Shown here: positions 27,647 to 36,829 of the stretch, piece by piece
Numbering within the stretch: the first letter of the stretch is position 1
Layout: every line of letters begins with the position of its first letter
DNA from: Modestobacter lapidis
GTDB taxonomy: Bacteria; Actinomycetota; Actinomycetes; Mycobacteriales; Geodermatophilaceae
Direction of reading: 5' to 3'
DNA length: 64,000 nt
Assembly (NCBI GenBank): GCA_019779905.1
Contig: JABAKE010000015.1
Location: forward strand, 44,343 to 108,342
Notes under the pieces: model-generated
Told to the model about the DNA's origin: nothing
Database searches by the model: none
Seen by the model: only the letters and a program-made list of their open reading frames with translations
Made by a program: the position numbers and the translations under genes

Positions 27647-29410
27647 ATGTCCTCTGCCTTCCGCCGCCTGGCCGGGCACCGCGCCCAGCGGATGCCGGAT
27701 CCGCTTCCGCAGTTCACCAGCTCGTCCTGGCAGCGGCCCTCCCAGCACCAGCTCCGCGGCATGGACGCCGACGTGGTGCTCGACCTCGGCTGGGGGCGGC
27801 TGGTCTTCGGCAACACCTTCGACGAGCAGCGCGGCATCGTCGACGCGCTGCGCGCGGAGGAGACCGGACGACGGGACATCTGCGTCTACCCCCGCGACCC
27901 GCAGGTGCTGGTCGGGCTGGCCCCCGACGAGCTGTTCGTCGACCCCTCCTACACCTACCGGCTCGACCTGCACCGCTACCGCCCGCGGCGCGACTCCGTC
28001 CGGGACGTCTTCGTCCGCACGGTCACCTCGCCGCACGACGTGGCCCAGATCAACCGGCTCTACGCGCAGAACGGCATGGTGCTGGCCGACGAGCTGACCG
28101 TGTGGCGCAACCACCGCACGCGGGTCTACACCCACCTCGTCGCCGAGGACACCCGCACCGGCGCGGTGGTCGGCACCGTCACCGGCGTCGACCACGTGCG
28201 CGCCTTCGGCGACCCCGAGCAGGGCACCAGCCTGTGGTGCCTGGCGGTCGATCCGCAGGCCGCCCCGCCGGGGGTGGGCGAGGCGCTGGTCCGGCTGCTC
28301 GCCGAGCGGTACGCCGCCCGCGGGCGGGCCTACCTCGACCTGTCGGTGCTGCACGACAACACCGCCGCCATCACGCTCTACCGCAAGCTCGGCTTCCGGC
28401 CGGCCCCCGCGGTCTGCGTCAAGCGGAAGAACCCGATCAACCGGCCGCTGTTCGCCGGCGGCCCGCCGGGCCTGGACGAGCTCAACCCCTACGCCCGGGT
28501 CGTGGCCGACGAGGCGCTGCGCCGGGGCATCCGGGTGGAGGTCACCGACCCGGCCTGGGGCGAGCTGCGGCTGACCCACCGGGGGCGGTCGCTGGTCACC
28601 CGGGAGTCACTGTCGGAGCTGACCAGCGCGGTGGCGATGAGCCGCTGCGACGACAAGCGGGTCACCCGACGCATCCTGGAGCGCGCCGGTGTGCGGGTGC
28701 CGCGGGGCGCCGTGGCCGCCGCGGACGACCTGGCGTCGGCCACCGAGCTGCTCGCCGAGTGCGGCCGGGTGGTGGTCAAGCCGGCGCGCGGTGAGCAGGG
28801 GCGGGGCATCACCGTGGGGGTGGACTCGCCGGACGCGCTGGCCACCGCCGTCGACCTGGCGCTCGGCTTCTGCCCGGACGTGCTGGTGGAGGAGCTGGTC
28901 GCCGGGGACGACCTGCGGGTCGTCGTCATCGACCACGAGGTGGTGGCGGCGGCGGTCCGCCGGCCCGCCGAGGTGGTCGGCGACGGAGAACAGGACGTCG
29001 CGGCGCTGATCCGGTCGACCAGCCGCCGCCGCGAGCGGGCGACCGGTGGGGAGTCGCAGATTCCGCTGGACGACGCCACCGCCGAGGTCGTCGCCGCGGC
29101 CGGCCGGTCGATGGACGACGTGCTGCCCCGCGGCGCGCGCCTGCAGGTCCGGCGGACGGCGAACCTGCACACCGGCGGCACGATCCAGGACGTCACCGAC
29201 CGGCTGCACCCCGACATCGCCGAGGCCGCCGTCCGGGCGAGCCGGGCCATCGACATCCCGCTGACCGGGCTGGACTTCATGGTCCCCGACGTCGAGGGCC
29301 CCGAGCACGTCTTCATCGAGGCCAACGAGCGGCCCGGGCTGGCGAACCACGAGCCGCGGCCGACCGTCGAGCGGTTCGTCGACCTGCTGTTCCCCGAGAC
29401 CCGCCGCTGA
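27647..29410 (+). CDS. ngg: N-acetylglutaminylglutamine synthetase (GNAT + ATP-grasp)
   Basis: 587 residues. A GNAT acetyltransferase domain (about 120-270; WCLAVDPQAAPPGVGEALV, DNTAAITLYRKLGFRP) is fused to an ATP-grasp ligase (about 320-585; VVVKPARGEQGRGITVGV, VEELVAGDDLRVVVI, DFMVPD, VFIEANERPGL). This two-domain layout is specific to the enzyme making N-acetylglutaminylglutamine from two glutamines and acetyl-CoA. It is co-transcribed with asnO and should give osmotic protection in the cytoplasm. Confidence 0.92.
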   Translation: MSSAFRRLAGHRAQRMPDPLPQFTSSSWQRPSQHQLRGMDADVVLDLGWGRLVFGNTFDEQRGIVDALRAEETGRRDICVYPRDPQVLVGLAPDELFVDPSYTYRLDLHRYRPRRDSVRDVFVRTVTSPHDVAQINRLYAQNGMVLADELTVWRNHRTRVYTHLVAEDTRTGAVVGTVTGVDHVRAFGDPEQGTSLWCLAVDPQAAPPGVGEALVRLLAERYAARGRAYLDLSVLHDNTAAITLYRKLGFRPAPAVCVKRKNPINRPLFAGGPPGLDELNPYARVVADEALRRGIRVEVTDPAWGELRLTHRGRSLVTRESLSELTSAVAMSRCDDKRVTRRILERAGVRVPRGAVAAADDLASATELLAECGRVVVKPARGEQGRGITVGVDSPDALATAVDLALGFCPDVLVEELVAGDDLRVVVIDHEVVAAAVRRPAEVVGDGEQDVAALIRSTSRRRERATGGESQIPLDDATAEVVAAAGRSMDDVLPRGARLQVRRTANLHTGGTIQDVTDRLHPDIAEAAVRASRAIDIPLTGLDFMVPDVEGPEHVFIEANERPGLANHEPRPTVERFVDLLFPETRR

Positions 29411-29434
29411 GCGACGGGTCCGCCGCCTCAGCGG
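29404..29434. terminator. Hairpin with both convergent stop codons in its stem
   Basis: CCGCTGAG (29404-29411) and CTCAGCGG (29427-29434) form a perfect 8-bp stem around a 15-nt loop. The arms contain the TGA of ngg and the TGA of the opposing hrpB. Confidence 0.5.
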
Positions 29435-31923
29435 GCCGGCCGGCGCGGCGCGGCCCGCCGGGTCGGGGTCGCCGTGGCGGGGTCCTCCGGCCAGGGGTGC
29501 CGCGGGTAGCGGCCGCGCAGCTCGCTGCGGACCGCCGGCCAGCCGGTGATCCAGAAGCCGGCGAGATCCGCGGTGGTGGCGATCACCCGGGAGGCGGGGG
29601 AGAGCAGCTGCAGGCGCAGCCGGCGGCCGGCCACCACCGGCGCGTCGGCCCAGCCGAACACCTCCTGCACCCGTACCGACAGCGTCGGCACCGCCGGGTC
29701 GGCGTAGTCGACCCGCACCCGCGACCCGGTGGGCACCTCCACCCGCTCGGGCACGAGCTCATCGAGCCGGCCGGCGAGCTGCCAGGGCAGCAGCCCGCGC
29801 AGCGCCGCCACCACGTCGATCCGGCCCAACTCGGTGCGGTCGCGGGCGGAGGCCACCGCGGGGCCGGCGGCCAGGGCGTCGCGCAGGGCGTCGTCGTCGA
29901 CGGCCGGCCACGGGTCGCCGAGCCCGGCGTGCGCCGCGGCCAGCCGCTCGCGCAGCGTTCCGGCAGCCGGCGTCCAGTGCAGCAGCGCCACGCCCTCCCG
30001 CCGCAGCCCCTCGGCGACCGCGGCGGCCACCGCGGCCGGGTCGGGGTGCGGCAGCGGGCGCTCGGTGAGCACGATCGCCCCCAGCCGCTCGACCCGGGCC
30101 GCGCGCACGTCGCCCTCCCGCCAGGCGACCTCCGGGCCGTCGGTGTGCGCGGCCGCCCCGGCCTCCAGCGCGGTCGCCACGTCCACGGCCACCGCGGAGC
30201 GCACCCGGGCGTCCCGCCGGCCCGGGGCCCGGTCGGCCGCCGCGACGGCCAGCCACTCGGCGCCGGCCAGCGCGGTGCCGGGCGGTAGCTCCGCGCCGGT
30301 GCCCGCGGCGAGCAGGTAGGTGCGCTCGGTGCCCGGCCGGCGGCGGGCGAGCCAACCCGGCTGCGCCAGGCCGACGACCAGCCCGGCCGCGACGTCGTCG
30401 GTCAGGCCGGTGCCCGGCGCCGCGGGCACCGCCCGGGCCAGCCGGTCGGCCTCCTCCCGCCACCGCGCGGCTGGTCCGCCGCGGGTGGTGCGCAGGGCAC
30501 GCCAGTCGGCGACCAGGTCGTCGCTGCGGCTGGGGACGTCGGCCGACAGCAGCGCCACCACCTCCGCGGCCCGCCGGCGGCCGACCAGCGGCGCCCCGTC
30601 CAGCAGCGCCCGGGCCAGCCGGGGGTGCGCCCCGACGGCGGTGAGCGAGCGCCCGCGCGGGGTGACGCGGCCGGCGTCGTCCACGGCGCCGAGCTCGCGC
30701 AGGGTGGCGCGGGCCACGGTGAACGCCGCGCCCGGCGGGGCGTCGGGCAGCGCCAGGCCGGCGCCGTCCGGTGCGCCCCAGCAGGCCAGCTCCAGGGCGA
30801 ACCCGGTGAGGTCGGCGACGGCGACCTCCGGCTCGGCCGCCGTGGGCAGCCGGTCGTGCTCGGCGGCCGACCACAGCCGGTACACCCGGCCCGGCGCCTC
30901 CCGGCCGGCCCGGCCGGCGCGCTGCACCGCCGCGGCCCGCGACACCCGCACGGTCACCAGCGCGCCCAGGCCGCGGGCGACGTCGAAGCGGGGCACCCGG
31001 GCCAGCCCGGCGTCCACCACCGTGCGCACCCCCGGCACGGTCAGGCTGGTCTCCGCCACGTCGGTGGCCAGCACCACCCGCCGCCGGGGCCCCGGGACGA
31101 GCGCGGCGTCCTGCTCGGCAGGCGGCAGCCGGCCGTGCAGCGGCCGGACGTCGGCGTCCAGGCCGGACAGCCGGCCGGCCACCGAGCCGATCTCGGCCGC
31201 TCCGGGCAGGAACACCAGCACGTCGCCGGTGGTCTCGGCCAGCGCCCGGCGCACCGTGCCGGCGACCGCGTCGAGCAGCCGCGGGTCGACCCGGGTGCCG
31301 TGCGGTGGGGCCATCGGCGGGTCGGGCGGGCACCATACCGGCTGCACGTCGTGCAGGCTGCCGGCCGCCTCCACCACCGGCGCCGGGGCGCCGTCCCCGC
31401 CCATCAGCACGGCCAACCGCGCTGCCTGCGCGGTCGCCGACATGGCCAGCAGCGCCAGCTCCGGCCGCAGCGCCGCCCGGACGTCGAGGGCGAAGGCCAG
31501 CGCCAGGTCGGTGTCCAGTTGCCGTTCGTGGCACTCGTCCAACACCACCGCGGCGACCCCGGGCAGCTCCGGATCGGCCTGCAGCCGGCGCACCAGCAGC
31601 CCGGTGGTGACCACCTCGACCCGGGTGCCGGCGCTGCGCCGGCTGTCCCCGCGCACGCTGTAGCCCACCGAGGCGCCCACCGGCTGACCGAGCAGGGCGG
31701 CCATCCGCCGGGCTGCGGCCCGGGCGGCCACCCGCCGCGGCTCGGCGACCAGCACCCGGCCGGGCAGCCGGCCGGCCAGCGCGAGGGGCACCAGCGTCGT
31801 CTTGCCCGTGCCCGGCGGGGCGACCAGCACCGCGCAGCCGGCCGCGTCCAGCGCCGCGTCCAGAGCGGGCAGCGCGGAGCGGACCGGCAGGTCGGTGCCC
31901 GGCGTTCCGGGCGGTGGCAGCAC
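29428..31923 (-). CDS. hrpB: ATP-dependent helicase HrpB
   Basis: 831 residues, DEAH/RHA-type helicase. Walker A APPGTGKTT (35-43), DECH box (129-132), SAT (LLAMSATAQ) and QRAGRAGREAPGRVYRLW motif VI are present, followed by the HrpB-specific C-terminal region (EVFGWADAPVVAGRRLRLQLLSPA). Role in bacteria is poorly known. GTG 31923 gives the normal family length; an open frame extends to 32001 but would overlap the divergent DUF2243 gene. Confidence 0.92.
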   Translation of the reverse strand: MLPPPGTPGTDLPVRSALPALDAALDAAGCAVLVAPPGTGKTTLVPLALAGRLPGRVLVAEPRRVAARAAARRMAALLGQPVGASVGYSVRGDSRRSAGTRVEVVTTGLLVRRLQADPELPGVAAVVLDECHERQLDTDLALAFALDVRAALRPELALLAMSATAQAARLAVLMGGDGAPAPVVEAAGSLHDVQPVWCPPDPPMAPPHGTRVDPRLLDAVAGTVRRALAETTGDVLVFLPGAAEIGSVAGRLSGLDADVRPLHGRLPPAEQDAALVPGPRRRVVLATDVAETSLTVPGVRTVVDAGLARVPRFDVARGLGALVTVRVSRAAAVQRAGRAGREAPGRVYRLWSAAEHDRLPTAAEPEVAVADLTGFALELACWGAPDGAGLALPDAPPGAAFTVARATLRELGAVDDAGRVTPRGRSLTAVGAHPRLARALLDGAPLVGRRRAAEVVALLSADVPSRSDDLVADWRALRTTRGGPAARWREEADRLARAVPAAPGTGLTDDVAAGLVVGLAQPGWLARRRPGTERTYLLAAGTGAELPPGTALAGAEWLAVAAADRAPGRRDARVRSAVAVDVATALEAGAAAHTDGPEVAWREGDVRAARVERLGAIVLTERPLPHPDPAAVAAAVAEGLRREGVALLHWTPAAGTLRERLAAAHAGLGDPWPAVDDDALRDALAAGPAVASARDRTELGRIDVVAALRGLLPWQLAGRLDELVPERVEVPTGSRVRVDYADPAVPTLSVRVQEVFGWADAPVVAGRRLRLQLLSPASRVIATTADLAGFWITGWPAVRSELRGRYPRHPWPEDPATATPTRRAAPRRPAR

Positions 31924-31991
31924 GGGCCCCAGTCTGGCGTGTGCCGCGGCCGGGCCCGGGTAGCGGTCGGGCAGCCGAGCAAGGAGGAGCC

Positions 31992-32468
31992 GTGGCGCCA
32001 CCAGCAGACCCGCGGGCGCGGGCGCTCAGCGGGCGGTCGGTGGGCACCGGCGTCCTGATCGGCGTCGGTGTCGCGGGCTTCGTCGACGAGGTGGTCTTCC
32101 ACCAGTTGCTGCACTGGCACCACTTCTACGACCGGGGCACCAGCGCCGCCGGGCTGGTCTCCGACGGCCTCTTCCACGCCTTCAGCTGGACGGCGGTGGT
32201 GGTCGGGCTGTTCGTGCTGGCCGACCTGCACCGCCGGCAGGCGACCGTGCCCCGCCGGGTCTGGGCCGGCGGGCTGACCGGGGCAGGTGCGTTCCAGGTC
32301 TACGACGGGCTGGTGCACCACAAGCTGCTGCAGGTCCACCAGGTGCGCTACGGCGTGGACCTGCTGCCCTACGACGTGGCCTGGCTGGTCAGCGGGGCGG
32401 TGCCGCTGGTCGTCGGGCTGCTGCTGCTGCGCGGCCCCGCCCGGCCGCTGGCCGACGTCCGGCGGTGA
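31992..32468 (+). CDS. DUF2243 membrane protein
   Basis: 158 residues, four membrane helices with conserved His/Asp in GFVDEVVFHQLLHWHHFYD and VYDGLVHHKLLQVHQVRYG. These His-rich helices suggest metal or haem contact. DUF2243 genes are commonly coupled to CtaG-like assembly factors, as here (GTGA overlap with the next gene). AAGGAGG at 31981 fixes the GTG start. Confidence 0.88.
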   Translation: MAPPADPRARALSGRSVGTGVLIGVGVAGFVDEVVFHQLLHWHHFYDRGTSAAGLVSDGLFHAFSWTAVVVGLFVLADLHRRQATVPRRVWAGGLTGAGAFQVYDGLVHHKLLQVHQVRYGVDLLPYDVAWLVSGAVPLVVGLLLLRGPARPLADVRR

Positions 32469-33295
32469 CCGGCGCCGCGCTGCTCGCCCACGGGACAGCG
32501 ACCGGGCCGCCGGCGTGGCTCATCGCGGCAGCCCTTCCGCTGGCGGGCGGCGCGCTGTACCTGGCCGGGGTGGTGGCGCTGGCCCGGCGCGGCGCCGGCT
32601 GGCCGCCCGGGCGGCTGCGCGCGGCCCTCGCCGCGGCCGGCTGCGCGGCGGTCGCCCTGGCGCCGCCGGTCACCGCCCGCGCCGACACCTTTCCGGGCCA
32701 CGTCGCCCAGCACCTGCTGCTGACCATGCTGGTGCCGCTGCTGCTCGCCCTGTCCGCGCCGGTCACCCTGGCGCTGCGCACCCTGCCGCGCCGGCCGCGC
32801 CGGGTGCTGCTCGGCGCCCTGCGCAGCCGCCCGGCGCGGGTGCTCACCGCGCCGGCGGTGGTCGTCGTCCTCGAGCTGGGGTCGCTGGCCGCGGTGTACC
32901 TGACCCCGCTGTACGGCCTGCTGCACGCGTCTGCGGCGCTGCACCTGCTGGTGCACGGGCACATGGTGCTCACCGGCTGCCTGGTCAGCTGGCTGCTGGT
33001 GGGCGCGGACCCGATGCCCCGCCGGCCGGGCACGCCGGTCCGGCTGGTCGTGCTGGTGGTGCTCGCCGCGGGCCACGCGGTGCTGGCCAAGACGCTGTTC
33101 GCCACCACCCCGGCGGCCCTCGGCGCGGCCGGGGAGGTGCGGCGCGGGGCGCAGCTCCTGTACTACGGCGGTGACGTCATCGAGCTGCTGCTGGCTGTCG
33201 CCGTCATGGCCGAGTGGTGGCGGCGCACCGGCCGCCGGCTGCGCGCCGAGCAGCGGCGGGAGCTGGCGTCGCCGGCGTCCGATCGGTCGGTGTGA
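32465..33295 (+). CDS. Cytochrome c oxidase assembly factor, caa3 CtaG-like
   Basis: 276 residues, about seven membrane helices. Conserved features include FPGHVAQHLLLTMLVPLLLAL, HASAALHLLVHGHMVLTGCLVSW and a C-terminal YYGGDVIELLLAVAVMAEWW, matching the caa3_CtaG family proposed to help copper-centre assembly of haem-copper oxidases. It overlaps the DUF2243 gene by four bases. No oxidase genes are in the window. Confidence 0.86.
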   Translation: MTGAALLAHGTATGPPAWLIAAALPLAGGALYLAGVVALARRGAGWPPGRLRAALAAAGCAAVALAPPVTARADTFPGHVAQHLLLTMLVPLLLALSAPVTLALRTLPRRPRRVLLGALRSRPARVLTAPAVVVVLELGSLAAVYLTPLYGLLHASAALHLLVHGHMVLTGCLVSWLLVGADPMPRRPGTPVRLVVLVVLAAGHAVLAKTLFATTPAALGAAGEVRRGAQLLYYGGDVIELLLAVAVMAEWWRRTGRRLRAEQRRELASPASDRSV

Positions 33296-33448
33296 CCGCC
33301 GGCCGGGGCGGTCGGGGGGCACAGCTCGCGAGCCAGGTGGCGGTTCCGCCGCACCACGGTGCGCCCGAGCTCGGGCCCGCTGGGTGCCGTTCGCCGACGT
33401 CCTCCCGCACGTCGCGGGCCGCAGGTCGTCGGTGCTCGGGCATGCGGG

Positions 33449-33637
33449 TCAGCGCCCGCGGCCGACCTCGGGCGTGCCGCGTCGGGCGGCCCGTACGCCG
33501 AGCGCCAGGGCACCCACGACGAGGAGAGCGCCCAGACCCTGGAGCCCGGGGGAGTCATCGGCCTCACCGAGCACCATGCCGGCGGTACCGACGGCCAGCA
33601 TGGCGAGGACGGCAGCAACCGCGCCGAACGACTTCAT
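33449..33637 (-). CDS. Small membrane protein
   Basis: 62 residues from ATG 33637: one N-terminal hydrophobic helix (SFGAVAAVLAMLAVGTAGMVLG), a short acidic loop and a second helix (LQGLGALLVVGALALGV), ending in a basic tail. Not recognised. Convergent with the CtaG-like gene. Confidence 0.6.
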   Translation of the reverse strand: MKSFGAVAAVLAMLAVGTAGMVLGEADDSPGLQGLGALLVVGALALGVRAARRGTPEVGRGR

Positions 33638-33995
33638 GCCGGCATCGTGGCACGTGAGCGGCGCTCTCCGGCGCCCGCGACGGCACGCGCGGTCGCCTCG
33701 ACTTGTCGACGTGTCGACTCGGCGCACTGACGACATGTCGACCCCGTTGCTGGTGCACCTGGCGCTGCGCTACCCCGCCGTCCTCGGCCCGCTGGCCGCG
33801 GAGCTGCGCGCTGCCGGGCAGCACGGACCGGGCCGGGAGGTCGGTGCCCGGCGTTCCGGGCGGTGGACGGAGCCGGTCTGCCGGGGGAGTTCCTCCGTTG
33901 GTCGACGGCGGGTCGGCGGCTCTACGCTGCGGTCACCGCCGTGCCGTGGACCACACCGCCCGGGCCGACGGCCAGCGGCGAGGAGACGATGCACG
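33638..33995. other. Gene-poor gap with repeated motif and a short degenerate frame
   Basis: This stretch has no convincing complete gene. It holds three TGTCGAC copies (33704-33710, 33712-33718, 33736-33742; offsets 8 and 24 bp), which could be an operator. An ATG frame from 33735 (MSTPLLVHLALRYPAVLGPL) reads open into the DASS gene but loses protein-like composition after about 30 codons. A 29-bp exact copy of hrpB's 5' end lies at 33838-33866. Confidence 0.5.
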
Positions 33996-35696
33996 GTGGC
34001 GCGACGCGGAGAGCAGCAGGTACCCGGCTCCGAGGTGACGGACCGCCGCGGGCCCGCCACCGGCCGGGACGGGGACCAGCCGGTGGCGGGCCAGGCGGAC
34101 GTCACCGACACGTCGGTCCCGGTCGGCCGCCAGTGGGTGGGCCGGCTCAGCGGGCCGGTGCTCGCGCTGCTCGTCTACTTCCTGCTCGCCCAGGACGACG
34201 CGCTGAGCACGGCCGGGCGGACGACGGCGGCGGTCGCGGTGCTGCTGGCGGTCTGGTGGATGACCGAGGCCCTGCCGCTGCCGGCGACGGCGCTGGTGCC
34301 CATCGTCGCGTTCCCGCTGCTCGGGGTGCTCCCGGTGGCCGAGGCCACTGCGCCCTACGCCAATCCGAACATCTTCCTGTTCATGGGCGGTTTCATGATC
34401 GCCCTGGCGATGCAGAAGTGGGAGCTGCACCGGCGGATCGCCCTGCTCACCGTGCGGGCGGTCGGCACCAAGCCGCCCCGGCTGATCGCCGGCTTCATGC
34501 TCGCCACCGCCTTCCTCAGCATGTGGGTGAGCAACACCGCCACCACGGTGCTGATGCTGCCCATCGGGCTGAGCGTGCTCATGCTGGTGCTGGACCGGGT
34601 GGCCGGCAGCGGGGACAAGGAAGCAGTCGACCGGGCCGCCGACGGCGAGGGCGCCGGCGAGGGCGCCGGCGAGGGCGCTGGCGAGGGCGCCGGCGCGGTG
34701 ACCGAGCTGATCAGGGACAAGGACACCCGCAACTTCGCCGTCGCGCTGATGCTCGGGATCGCCTACGCGGCGAGCATCGGCTCGCTCGCCACGCTGATCG
34801 GCACCCCGCCCAACCTGATCCTGGCCGCCTTCGTCCGGCAGAACTACGACATCGAACTCGGTTTCGGGGCCTGGATGCTGCTCGGCCTGCCGCTGGCCGT
34901 GGTCTTCCTGGTCCTGGCCTGGCTGGTGCTCACCAAGGTCGCCTTCCCGTCGAAGCTGCGGGAGATCCCCGGCGGGAAGCAGGTGATCCAGGACGAGATC
35001 GACCAGCTCGGGCCGATGTCCCGCGGTGAGTGGACGGTGCTGGTGGTGTTCGTCGCCACGGCCCTGCTGTGGATCCTGCGTCAGCCGCTCACCGGCTGGG
35101 AGGCGCTGACCGACGTCCTGCCGTTCGTGGCGAACCTCAGCGACGCGGCGATCGCGATCGCCGCGGCCGTCGCGCTGTTCCTGATCCCGGTCAAGGCCCG
35201 CGAGGGGGTCTCGGCACTGGACTGGCACCAGGCGCAGAAGCTGCCTTGGGGCGTGCTGCTGCTCTTCGGTGGCGGCCTGAGCCTGGCCGCGGCGGTGCAG
35301 GAGAGCGGGCTCGACGAGTACGTGGGCAGCCAGGTCGGTGCGGTGGGCACCCTGCCGGCGATCGTCCTGGTGCTGCTGACCGCCACGGTGGTGATCCTGC
35401 TGACCGAGGTCACCAGCAACACCGCCACCGCGGCGGCGTTCCTGCCGGTCCTCGGCGGGGTCGCTCTCGGCCTGGACCTGTTCCCGCTGGTGCTGCTCGT
35501 GCCGGCGGCCCTGGCTGCCACCTGCGCCTTCATGCTGCCGGTGGCCACGCCCCCCAACGCCATCGTGTTCGGCTCGGGGTACGTGACGATCGGGCAGATG
35601 CTCCGCGCCGGCGTCATCCTCAACGTGATCGGCATCGTGCTGATCACCGCTGCGGTGTACCTGCTCGGGGGGCTCGCCCTGGGCATCACCTTCTGA
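33996..35696 (+). CDS. DASS/SLC13 family anion-sodium symporter (dicarboxylate type)
   Basis: 566 residues. A hydrophilic head of about 40 residues precedes eleven or more membrane segments. The two inverted halves show the family SNT motifs (WVSNTATTVLMLPI and EVTSNTATAAAFLP) plus IGTPPNLI and VATPPNAIVFGSG, which form the carboxylate and sodium sites. Likely imports succinate-type dicarboxylates or sulfate. AGGAG ten bases before GTG 33996 supports the start. A Gly-Glu-Gly-Ala repeat occupies a loop between helices. Confidence 0.88.
   Translation: MARRGEQQVPGSEVTDRRGPATGRDGDQPVAGQADVTDTSVPVGRQWVGRLSGPVLALLVYFLLAQDDALSTAGRTTAAVAVLLAVWWMTEALPLPATALVPIVAFPLLGVLPVAEATAPYANPNIFLFMGGFMIALAMQKWELHRRIALLTVRAVGTKPPRLIAGFMLATAFLSMWVSNTATTVLMLPIGLSVLMLVLDRVAGSGDKEAVDRAADGEGAGEGAGEGAGEGAGAVTELIRDKDTRNFAVALMLGIAYAASIGSLATLIGTPPNLILAAFVRQNYDIELGFGAWMLLGLPLAVVFLVLAWLVLTKVAFPSKLREIPGGKQVIQDEIDQLGPMSRGEWTVLVVFVATALLWILRQPLTGWEALTDVLPFVANLSDAAIAIAAAVALFLIPVKAREGVSALDWHQAQKLPWGVLLLFGGGLSLAAAVQESGLDEYVGSQVGAVGTLPAIVLVLLTATVVILLTEVTSNTATAAAFLPVLGGVALGLDLFPLVLLVPAALAATCAFMLPVATPPNAIVFGSGYVTIGQMLRAGVILNVIGIVLITAAVYLLGGLALGITF
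34644..34691 (+). repeat. 12-bp in-frame tandem repeat, four copies
   Basis: GGCGAGGGCGCC repeats four times (third copy ends in T) and encodes Gly-Glu-Gly-Ala units in a cytoplasmic or periplasmic loop of the DASS transporter after the first SNT motif. Each step keeps the frame, so copy changes only lengthen the loop. Confidence 0.85.
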
Positions 35697-35768
35697 CCCG
35701 CCCCGGCCACACCGGCGAGCGGCTCGGTTGACCGTGCGGGCATGCGCCGTACCCGGTAGGCATGCCGG

Positions 35769-36818
35769 GTGACGGTGATCGGCTTCCACAATTCCCACGA
35801 GCAGGTCCACCCGGCCGAGCTGCTGCGCGCGGTGCAGCACGCCGAGCAGGTCGGCTTCACCGCCGCCATGTGCTCCGACCACCTCGAGCCGTGGAGCGAG
35901 CGGCAGGGTCACTCGGGGTTCGCCTGGTCCTGGCTGGGCGCGGCGCTGGCCACCACCGGGCTGCCCTTCGGTGCGGTGAACGCGCCGGGCCAGCGGTACC
36001 ACCCGGTGATCGTCGCGCAGGCCATCGCCACCCTCGGGTCGATGTTCCCCGGCCGGTTCTGGGTGGCGCTGGGCTCGGGTGAGGCGATGAACGAGCACGT
36101 CACCGGGCACGTGTGGCCGCGCAAGGAGCTGCGCGACGCCCGGCTGCGCGAGTGCGTCGACATCATCCGGGCGCTGCTGGCCGGCGAGGAGGTCAGCCAC
36201 GACGGGCTGGTCACGGTCGACCGGGCCCGGATCTGGACCCTGCCCGAGCAGCAGCCCGCGCTGATCGCCCCGGCGGTCACCGCCGCCACCGCCGGCCGGC
36301 ACGCCGCCTGGGCCGACGGTCTGGTCACGATCAACCAGCCGCACAACACCCTGCGCGAGCTGATCGCCGCCTACCGGGACGCCGGGGGCCAGGGCACGCT
36401 CACCATCCAGGTGCACGTGTCCTGGGATCCCGACCAGGAGAAGGCGGTGGCCATCGCCCACGACCAGTGGCGCAGCAACGTGTTCCCGCCCCCGCTGTGC
36501 TGGGACCTCGACACCACACAGGCCTTCGACCAGGCCAGTGCGCACGTGAGCCCCGAGGCCGTGGGCCAGGCGGTGCGGATCTCCAGCGACCTCGGGCAGC
36601 ACGCCGCCTGGATCGCCGAGTACGTGGACCTGGGCTTCGACCAGGTCTACCTGCACCACGTCGGGCAGGAGCAGACCGCGTTCCTGGATGCCTTCGGCGA
36701 GCACGTGCTGCCCCGGCTGGACGTGACCGCACCCGCCCCTGCCGTGGCCATCGACCCGCCCGGACCACCGGAGCCACGCCGCCCGGCGCAGCCGCCCGAG
36801 CCCGCCGTCCTGGACTGA
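35769..36818 (+). CDS. LLM-class flavin oxidoreductase (TIGR03885-like)
   Basis: 349 residues, bacterial luciferase-like TIM barrel. Motifs: IGFHNSHEQVHPAELL at the start, CSDHLEPWSERQG, FWVALGSGEAMNEHV and DQVYLHHVGQEQ near the end. It resembles the LLM subgroup thought to use FMN rather than F420. The C-terminus has a Pro-rich tail. Only 11 bp separate it from the trehalose-synthase-like gene, so the two probably act in one process; the substrate is unknown. Confidence 0.83.
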   Translation: MTVIGFHNSHEQVHPAELLRAVQHAEQVGFTAAMCSDHLEPWSERQGHSGFAWSWLGAALATTGLPFGAVNAPGQRYHPVIVAQAIATLGSMFPGRFWVALGSGEAMNEHVTGHVWPRKELRDARLRECVDIIRALLAGEEVSHDGLVTVDRARIWTLPEQQPALIAPAVTAATAGRHAAWADGLVTINQPHNTLRELIAAYRDAGGQGTLTIQVHVSWDPDQEKAVAIAHDQWRSNVFPPPLCWDLDTTQAFDQASAHVSPEAVGQAVRISSDLGQHAAWIAEYVDLGFDQVYLHHVGQEQTAFLDAFGEHVLPRLDVTAPAPAVAIDPPGPPEPRRPAQPPEPAVLD

Positions 36819-36829
36819 GAGGAACCCGC

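Noticed and set aside
24088..27879. 1263-codon open frame on the minus strand
   Set aside because: Overlaps the CoA-transferase, two small genes and asnO; composition is that of a GC shadow.
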